DNA of 6,894 nt, taken from assembly GCA_946623485.1 (NCBI GenBank), contig CAMORF010000121.1:1-6894 (forward strand), written 5' to 3'. Made by a program: the position numbers and the translations under genes. Shown here piece after piece: positions 1-4,534 of this stretch. The stretch is from an uncultured Clostridia bacterium (GTDB lineage: Bacteria > Bacillota > Clostridia > Lachnospirales > Lachnospiraceae). Every line of letters begins with the position of its first letter. The stretch's first letter is position 1. The notes under the pieces were generated by a model that was not told the DNA's origin, searched no databases, and was given only the letters and a program-made list of their open reading frames with translations.

Positions 1-15
1 CAGGGCAATCTGTCT

Positions 16-1662
16 TCAGTTCATTTTCTTTCCGCCAAAATACACCTCTGTTGGCTTGTTGCGGCTGAAGCCTTCATGCTCCTGTGTAAGCAGGTCGTTG
101 TCGTAGACCAAAAAGTCCGCTGCCTTGCCGACTTCGATGGAGCCTCTGGTATCCTCGATGCCCAGCTGGATGGCACCGTTGATCGTGTAGCCCAGCAGCA
201 TCTCCTCGATGCTCATTTTCTCGTCTGCCGGTGGATATTCATGCGCGGTTTGGTTGTATTCGGGAGCAACCGTCTTCTCGTTGATCCAGCGTGTCATTCC
301 GATTTCCATGCCAAGACAGGGTCTCCAGGTCGTAAAGTCTCCGTACACAACATTGTCACTTGACCAGGCTACAAGTGCGCCTGAGTCCCAGATTGTCTTG
401 CAGCGATACATCTTATCCGCACGATCTCCGAGTATAGGTGCAAAAAAGTCTCCGCCGGTATGCCACCAGGGCGTAAAGTTGGCGAAGACGCCAAGCTTTG
501 CAAAACGGGAAAGATCAGCGTCGTCCTGAATCTCCAGATGAGCGCAGGTGACGCGCACATGATAGTCATCTCCCAGCTCTTTCCGGGCCATCTCCACACC
601 GTCCAGAATAATGTGGGACGCACGCTCGCCGACCGTGTGCACATGCAGATCAAGTCCGGCTTCGTTGAGCTCTTTCAGGATCAGTGCAATCTGCTCTGCA
701 TTGAACGCCGTGGCTCCAGTCGCGCCGGTATCCACGTAAGGCGTGATCTGCGCTGCGGTCTCAATCTTTAAGGTACCGTCCATGAATATCTTCAGGGTGT
801 GTACCTTCAGATGCTCCGTATTAAACTCGCGGTGGAAACGCTTTACCTCATCCAGCGCTTCTTCCATAAGTGTCGGTATGGTAAGCACATAGCATCCGTC
901 GATATAAACCGGCAGTCTTCCCTCTTTGTCCAGTTTGCGTAAAACCGCATAGATTTTTTCATGAAGCCAGTTGTGCATGGGGAAACCGGCGTCAAAAACG
1001 CAGCTCACACCGTCTTTTTTACAATAGTCAATCCAACGCGTGACGGCAGCCTCGATTTGCTCATCTGAGAGGTTTTTCAGGCTGTCAAAGACGAATACCC
1101 AGCTTGCAGACTCGAAGGAGTTGCCGGTCAGATGTCCATCCTTGCGTACATAATAGGCAAGTCCCGGCACGGGATCCGGCGTCTCGTCCGTGATGCCGTG
1201 AAGCTCGTAGACTTTGGAATTCGCCCAGTTGCTGTGCACCTCGCCTTCCAGAACCACGATCTCCGCATCCGGGCAGATCGCATCGAGGTCGTCCATCGTG
1301 AGATCCTCCCCTTTCAGGTACTTCCTCTCCAGGAAGAAACGGTAACGCTCCTGACCGGGATTTTCTTTTATAAACTTCGCCATGAAGTTCAGAGCATCCT
1401 GTTTGCCGTCGCATTCAAAACGCAGCCCAAGGTCTGCGTACTCAAACCCGACTCCTGTAGTCACATGGACATGGCTGTCGATGAGCCCGGGCATGATGAA
1501 CTTTCCGCCAAGATCCGTGACCTCGCCCTCAAAGTCTGCAAGTCCGGCCTCGTCGCCGACATAGACAAACTTGCCGTCTTTCACCGCAAGAGCGGTCGCA
1601 TGTAAATGGTTTTTGTTTGATGTAAAGATTTTTGCGTTTTTAATAATCTGATCTGCCTTCAT
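16..1662 (-). CDS. YtcJ-like metal-dependent amidohydrolase (amidohydrolase family 3)
   Basis: A 548-residue cytoplasmic hydrolase with no signal peptide or membrane segment. The N-terminal beta-sandwich part (about 1-58) leads into a TIM-barrel opened by the metal motif DSHVHV (H64, H66). Other family landmarks are HSNWANS (H144-S149), LKIFMDG with K291 as candidate bridging lysine, LHVHTVGERA (H340/H342), CAHLE (H375) and WSSDN (D436). The C-terminus returns to the sandwich (TRGSIEVGKAADFLVYD, about 505-521). Family members cleave amide, N-formyl or similar C-N bonds; the substrate here cannot be told from sequence, and annotation as an imidazolonepropionase-like or deformylase-like enzyme would be over-reading. 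I chose the ATG at 1662 because GAGGAG lies 6 nt upstream. The frame stays open to a GTG at 1713, but that start has no Shine-Dalgarno site. The gene is divergent from the nucleotidase. I see no convincing promoter hexamers upstream. Only 15 bp lie beyond its stop, so its terminator is outside the window. Confidence 0.93.
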   Translation of the reverse strand: MKADQIIKNAKIFTSNKNHLHATALAVKDGKFVYVGDEAGLADFEGEVTDLGGKFIMPGLIDSHVHVTTGVGFEYADLGLRFECDGKQDALNFMAKFIKENPGQERYRFFLERKYLKGEDLTMDDLDAICPDAEIVVLEGEVHSNWANSKVYELHGITDETPDPVPGLAYYVRKDGHLTGNSFESASWVFVFDSLKNLSDEQIEAAVTRWIDYCKKDGVSCVFDAGFPMHNWLHEKIYAVLRKLDKEGRLPVYIDGCYVLTIPTLMEEALDEVKRFHREFNTEHLKVHTLKIFMDGTLKIETAAQITPYVDTGATGATAFNAEQIALILKELNEAGLDLHVHTVGERASHIILDGVEMARKELGDDYHVRVTCAHLEIQDDADLSRFAKLGVFANFTPWWHTGGDFFAPILGDRADKMYRCKTIWDSGALVAWSSDNVVYGDFTTWRPCLGMEIGMTRWINEKTVAPEYNQTAHEYPPADEKMSIEEMLLGYTINGAIQLGIEDTRGSIEVGKAADFLVYDNDLLTQEHEGFSRNKPTEVYFGGKKMN

Positions 1663-1668
1663 ATAATA

Positions 1669-1674
1669 CTCCTC
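1669..1674 (-). promoter_or_regulatory. Ribosome binding site of the amidohydrolase
   Basis: On the minus strand this reads GAGGAG, separated by 6 nt (TATTAT) from the ATG at 1662. It decides the start: 17 extra in-frame codons reaching back to a GTG at 1713 have no comparable site. Confidence 0.85.
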
Positions 1675-1839
1675 ACTGTGAATGGGTATGATGAATCTCT
1701 TCATCGGCGACACGACTGGACAGGACTAAGTAAATTGAGTGGTTGCCCATGCAACTTCAGCTGCAATAGATGGAAAATTGATTATCAGGAAGTTATGTCA
1801 TTAGTTTATCATGGACGATGAAACCCGGCAAGTGGAAGG

Positions 1840-1890
1840 GGGGACGGTTCTCCGTTTCATCACAGGCGGATGAAACGGAGAACCGTCCCC
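1840..1890. repeat. REP-like perfect palindrome, 21-bp arms
   Basis: The left arm 1840-1860 and right arm 1870-1890 are exact reverse complements over 21 bp, around a 9-nt loop (1861-1869). The right arm contains TGAAACGGAGAACCGTCCCC. G-T pairs at 1839/1891 and 1838/1892 could extend the stem. The 'GGGGACGGTTCTCC' core is, to my knowledge, typical of dispersed repetitive extragenic palindromes in Firmicutes and other bacteria, which are often mobilised in trans by RAYT (REP-associated tyrosine) transposases. No transposase is present here. The element sits between two divergent genes and ends 8 nt before the -35 box of the rightward promoter. It has no following T-run on either strand, so it is not a canonical terminator. 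Confidence 0.85.
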
Positions 1891-1898
1891 TTGTTATA

Positions 1899-1927
1899 TT
1901 GAATTATATTGTCGAATAGCTTATAAT
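1899..1927 (+). promoter_or_regulatory. Sigma-A type promoter for the mini-ORF and nucleotidase unit
   Basis: The -35 box TTGAAT (1899-1904) and a consensus -10 box TATAAT (1922-1927) are separated by exactly 17 nt. The expected transcription start is near 1934. It lies in an AT-rich stretch just right of the REP-like palindrome and reads toward the nucleotidase. No better promoter is visible between 1930 and 2184, so this probably drives the nucleotidase through a leader of about 250 nt. Confidence 0.7.
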
Positions 1928-1973
1928 TATTCATAAACAATAATAATCACACAGTTGTAGTTGGGAATGAGAT

Positions 1974-2129
1974 ATGTATGGAAGATCCAAGGAAGCAGCG
2001 GCCGACAGGGGGCTGATCGATGCGCAGCAGCTTCTGATCCTGGCGCAGGGCATGGACAATACAGAATATGGGAAACATATCAGAGCCTGTGCCGCAAGAA
2101 AATCAGCCGTCCCCTGTTCCACCCTGTAA
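1974..2129 (+). CDS. Possible small protein of 51 residues, unknown; may be a gene remnant
   Basis: An ATG-to-TAA frame lies 40 nt downstream of the predicted transcription start, with GGGA (1963-1966) 7 nt before the ATG as a modest ribosome site. The translation has protein-like composition: an alanine-rich start (MYGRSKEAAADRG), then a likely helix (LIDAQQLLILAQGMDNTEYG) and a basic stretch (KHIRACAARK). I do not recognise a family. The last eight residues (SAVPCSTL) are encoded by sequence containing CCGTCCCCTGTT, which recurs in the REP-like copy downstream. The natural C-terminus may therefore have been replaced or cut by the repeat, making this a remnant. It could also be a leader peptide for the nucleotidase, or not translated at all. 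Confidence 0.35.
   Translation: MYGRSKEAAADRGLIDAQQLLILAQGMDNTEYGKHIRACAARKSAVPCSTL
2107..2118 (+). repeat. Partial REP-like fragment
   Basis: The 12-mer CCGTCCCCTGTT here is identical to 2158-2169, which overlaps the end of the nearby full repeat arm. It has the same orientation, 51 bp upstream. It forms the 3' end of the small ORF. The flanking bases 2102-2117 are also imperfectly complementary to 2005-2017 (13 pairs with a 3-nt bulge). Confidence 0.4.
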
Positions 2130-2145
2130 ACAATTCACTTGAGCG

Positions 2146-2165
2146 TGAAACGGAGAACCGTCCCC
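2146..2165 (+). repeat. Single REP-like arm upstream of the nucleotidase
   Basis: The 20-mer TGAAACGGAGAACCGTCCCC is identical to 1871-1890 and is the reverse complement of 1840-1859. Unlike the first element it lacks an adjacent inverted partner. It ends 8 nt before the AAGGAG ribosome site of the nucleotidase, so in the mRNA it could pair with the translation-initiation region or with an inverted copy elsewhere. Confidence 0.8.
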
Positions 2166-2173
2166 TGTTTCGG

Positions 2174-2179
2174 AAGGAG
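2174..2179 (+). promoter_or_regulatory. Ribosome binding site of the nucleotidase
   Basis: AAGGAG lies 5 nt before the ATG at 2185. It supports that start, which is followed directly by a good signal peptide. Confidence 0.85.
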
Positions 2180-2184
2180 CGTGT

Positions 2185-4122
2185 ATGGATAAAAGAAGAA
2201 TTAATATCATTCTTTTGATCTGTCTTATTCTGGCATTCATGATTGCTTTGCCTGGATACGCGGAGAGCGTGGGACAGCAGGATGTTGAAGAACCGGTGCA
2301 GATTAAAATTATCTGTACCAGCGATATCCATGGAAAGATACTTCCTTATGATTATGCATTGGATGCTCCGGATGATTCCGGAAGCCTGGCGCAGATATCT
2401 TCTGCGGTCAATGAGCTGGCAGATCAGAATACGATACTCATCGATGTCGGCGATACCTTTCAGGGGAATTCGTCTGAGCAGTTCTTCGGTGACAGGGAGC
2501 ACCCCGCAGTGCGGGCCCAGAAGCTGATGAATTATGATGTCTGGGTGCCGGGCAACCACGAGTTTGATTTTGGAATGGATATCCTGGACAAGATGATCGG
2601 ACAGTATGACTGTAATGTGCTCTGCGCGAATGTTTTCTATAAAGACGGGAGAAGCCTCGGGAAACCTTATGCCATAGTGGAAAGGGCTGGTGTAAAGATC
2701 GGTATCATAGGTGTGGTCACACAGGGCATTACGATATGGGATAAGATGGTTTTGGAAAAAGGGGAAATGACCGTAACGGATCCTGTGGAGGAGGTTAGCC
2801 GATATGCGAAAGAGCTGCGTGATCAGGTGGATGTCCTGATTGCAGCATGCCATATGGGGCTTGGAGGTGTAATCGGAGCGGAGGACTCCGGCGCTGCAAA
2901 GCTCGCGGAAACGGTGCCGGAGCTTGATCTGATTCTCGCTTCCCATGGACATAAAAAAGAAGAGAAGGTAATCAACGGTGTTCTTGTTACCGAGAATCTG
3001 GATTCAGGCAAGACTGCCAATGTTGTCACCCTGACTCTGGGGAAAAAAGACGGTTCTTATTCCTTAACAGGGCGGGAAAATGAATTTATTATGGCGGCTG
3101 ACTATCCGGCTGATTCCAGGATCACTGAGGATGCGCTGATCAGGGAGGCCGATGCCAGGTCAAAGGAATATGCGAATCAGGTAGTCGCGCGGCTTTCCAA
3201 TGCTTCCCTGGTACCAGAGGATGAGATTCCGGGTATCCCGCAAAGCAAGCTGCAGGATACAGCGCTGATCCATCTGATCAATGATGCCCAGATGCATTAT
3301 TCGGGATGCAGGATCTCCGGGTCAGCTTTGCATTCTGGATCCGCGAATCTTTTACAGGGGGATATCAAAAGAAAAGATTTCTCAAATGTATTCAGATTCC
3401 AGAATACACTATACCAGCTTCGCATGACAGGCGGCCAGATCAAGAAGTGGATGGAATATTCTGCAGGATTCTTTAATACCTGGCAGGAGGGTGACCTTAC
3501 GGTTTCTTTTGATCCGGTGTTCAAGCCTTACAATTATGTCATGTTCAGCGGGCTGAAGTATGAGGTGGATCTGTCACAGCCTGTCGGCAGCAGGATCCGT
3601 AATCTGACGCTTGAAGACGGTTCCAGCCTGGATCCGGATGAAAAATATGATGTAGTCACCAACAATTATCTTGCCAGTATCTTTCTGCTGACAAAGGGAT
3701 CGGTATTTGGAGAAGAGGATGAACTTCCTGAGCTGGTACAGATTGATGTGGGCGGCAGCGTCGGCAGCGTGAGAGACATGGTCATGGATTACGTGATGAA
3801 TGTGATCGGGGTCAAAGGCCAGGATGGGATCGCGGAATTCACGGTAGAGGATATTACGGAAGAAAATGCGAATTGGAAGCTCGTCGGCTGCAGCTGGGAT
3901 GAAAGAAAGCATGCACGTGTCGCAGAGCTGGTGAAAAATGGCAGGATTCAGATCGACGACTATCTGGACTCGTATGGCAATATCATCCGGCCGGTCACGG
4001 AGGATGATCTTGCTGTGGCAGAAGCAGAAGAGGCAGCAGAAAAATCAGTGACAGCGGCAGAAGAAGCAATGACAGCGGAAGCAGAAACAGCAGCTTCAGG
4101 TCTGAATGTGCAGGCAGCGTAG
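2185..4122 (+). CDS. Secreted CpdB-like 5'-nucleotidase / 2',3'-cyclic phosphodiesterase
   Basis: A 645-residue secreted metallophosphoesterase. A basic N-terminus (MDKRR) and hydrophobic core (about 7-22) form a signal peptide, with likely cleavage after GYA (26). The metallophosphatase domain (about 38-285) shows the two-metal motifs TSDIHG (D47, H49), IDVGD (D87, D90), GNHEFD (N124, H125), ACHMG (H223) and SHGH (H254, H256). The 5'-nucleotidase C-terminal domain (about 330-525) includes SGSALHSGSA, the segment QLRMTGGQIKKWMEYSAG, YNYVMFSGLKYEVDLSQP and VTNNYLAS. The last two resemble CpdB more than UshA, and the length is close to E. coli CpdB. Expected chemistry is removal of phosphate from extracellular nucleotides, including 2',3'-cyclic ones, for scavenging. 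Related secreted enzymes can degrade cyclic dinucleotides, but that is not shown here. The tail (about 611-645) is Ala/Glu-rich. No LPXTG motif, C-terminal membrane segment or lipobox is visible, so the product is probably released or held non-covalently. Confidence 0.92.
   Translation: MDKRRINIILLICLILAFMIALPGYAESVGQQDVEEPVQIKIICTSDIHGKILPYDYALDAPDDSGSLAQISSAVNELADQNTILIDVGDTFQGNSSEQFFGDREHPAVRAQKLMNYDVWVPGNHEFDFGMDILDKMIGQYDCNVLCANVFYKDGRSLGKPYAIVERAGVKIGIIGVVTQGITIWDKMVLEKGEMTVTDPVEEVSRYAKELRDQVDVLIAACHMGLGGVIGAEDSGAAKLAETVPELDLILASHGHKKEEKVINGVLVTENLDSGKTANVVTLTLGKKDGSYSLTGRENEFIMAADYPADSRITEDALIREADARSKEYANQVVARLSNASLVPEDEIPGIPQSKLQDTALIHLINDAQMHYSGCRISGSALHSGSANLLQGDIKRKDFSNVFRFQNTLYQLRMTGGQIKKWMEYSAGFFNTWQEGDLTVSFDPVFKPYNYVMFSGLKYEVDLSQPVGSRIRNLTLEDGSSLDPDEKYDVVTNNYLASIFLLTKGSVFGEEDELPELVQIDVGGSVGSVRDMVMDYVMNVIGVKGQDGIAEFTVEDITEENANWKLVGCSWDERKHARVAELVKNGRIQIDDYLDSYGNIIRPVTEDDLAVAEAEEAAEKSVTAAEEAMTAEAETAASGLNVQAA
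4049..4090 (+). repeat. Degenerate 21-bp tandem repeat in the nucleotidase tail
   Basis: TGACAGCGG occurs at 4049-4057 and 4070-4078, 21 bp apart. It encodes two seven-residue units, VTAAEEA (622-628) and MTAEAET (629-635). The surrounding tail is GCAGAA-rich. The period of seven fits an extended charged helix at the C-terminus. Confidence 0.5.
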
Positions 4123-4231
4123 GATGACAATGGTTTCCTGCTTATATATTGATTATGATTATTCCTATATCATAGACAACGAGGCTATTCAGGTGAGGAT
4201 GCCGGTAGCACAATAGTGAAGCAAGAGAAAG

Positions 4232-4281
4232 AAAAATCCCTCCACATCCGATGGCTGACCTGCCTGTGTGGGGGGATTTTT
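4232..4281. terminator. Intrinsic terminator after the nucleotidase, likely bidirectional
   Basis: The left arm 4232-4246 (AAAAATCCCTCCACA) pairs with the right arm 4267-4281 (TGTGGGGGGATTTTT) over 15 positions, with one G-U pair. The loop is 20 nt. The stem ends in A5 on the left and T5 on the right, so it can act in both directions. It lies 110 bp past the nucleotidase stop and isolates that gene from the c-di-GMP gene. Confidence 0.85.
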
Positions 4282-4313
4282 ATTATGATACACAAAAATG
4301 AGTCATCGCCCAC

Positions 4314-4342
4314 TTGTATAAATATCTATTATCCCCTATACT
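4314..4342 (+). promoter_or_regulatory. Sigma-A type promoter for the c-di-GMP gene
   Basis: The -35 box TTGTAT (4314-4319) and -10 box TATACT (4337-4342) are 17 nt apart. The expected start is near 4349. It lies just past the terminator and about 190 bp before the next start codon. The area is AT-rich, so a nearby alternative -10 is possible. Confidence 0.55.
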
Positions 4343-4348
4343 GATACT

Positions 4349-4534
4349 ACTATAGCTATCCAGCACCCCTGCTGTATGTAACGTTCTGTGCTTCGGATGG
4401 ATGATGTCCGGAGACATCTTGTGTTGTGTTGGCTCATTGAAACCAGCCTAAGGATCTCCGTTTTGAGTGAGATGCATACCTGCAGGGGAACTGAATAGTT
4501 TTGTTGTTTATATACATGCACATGGGTAAGTGAG
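4349..4534 (+). promoter_or_regulatory. Long structured 5' leader of the c-di-GMP gene, class unknown
   Basis: About 185 nt separate the predicted transcription start from the ATG at 4535. Visible hairpins are CAGCA-CCCC-TGCTG (4361-4374), GATGTC-CGGA-GACATC (4403-4418) and ATCTC/GAGAT (4454-4458 with 4469-4473). CCCCTGC (4366-4372) is also perfectly complementary to GCAGGGG (4482-4488), a pairing incompatible with the first hairpin. An eight-codon ORF (4472-4498) sits inside. I could not match this to the c-di-GMP-I or c-di-GMP-II riboswitch consensus or to any other class I know. No obvious intrinsic terminator lies between it and the gene, so any control would more likely act on translation. 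Confidence 0.3.

Noticed and set aside
1132..1605. Plus-strand open frame of 157 codons inside the amidohydrolase
   Set aside because: It is antisense to the well-supported amidohydrolase barrel and shows no family features.
1663..1713. Extended N-terminus of the amidohydrolase from a GTG at 1713
   Set aside because: There is no ribosome site before the GTG, whereas GAGGAG sits 6 nt before the ATG at 1662. Family members also start close to the MKADQIIKNAK segment.
1840..1890. Palindrome read as an intrinsic terminator
   Set aside because: Neither side carries a T-run, and no gene reads into it from either flank, since the neighbours diverge. Identity with 2146-2165 marks it as a repeat element instead.
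2080..2952. Minus-strand open frame of 290 codons across the start of the nucleotidase
   Set aside because: It overlaps the signal peptide and metal-binding motifs of the plus-strand gene, runs through the REP-like arm, and shows no recognisable motif.
4124..4216. 30-codon frame starting 1 nt after the nucleotidase stop
   Set aside because: The position would suit translational coupling and a weak GTAGG site precedes its second ATG. It is very short, in AT-rich sequence before the terminator, and resembles no family, so chance is as likely.
4349..4534. c-di-GMP riboswitch (class I or II) upstream of the EAL gene
   Set aside because: Genomic context invites it and a GCCTAA stretch is present, but the conserved GEMM core and tetraloop-receptor arrangement are not visible. 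It is reported only as a leader of unknown class.
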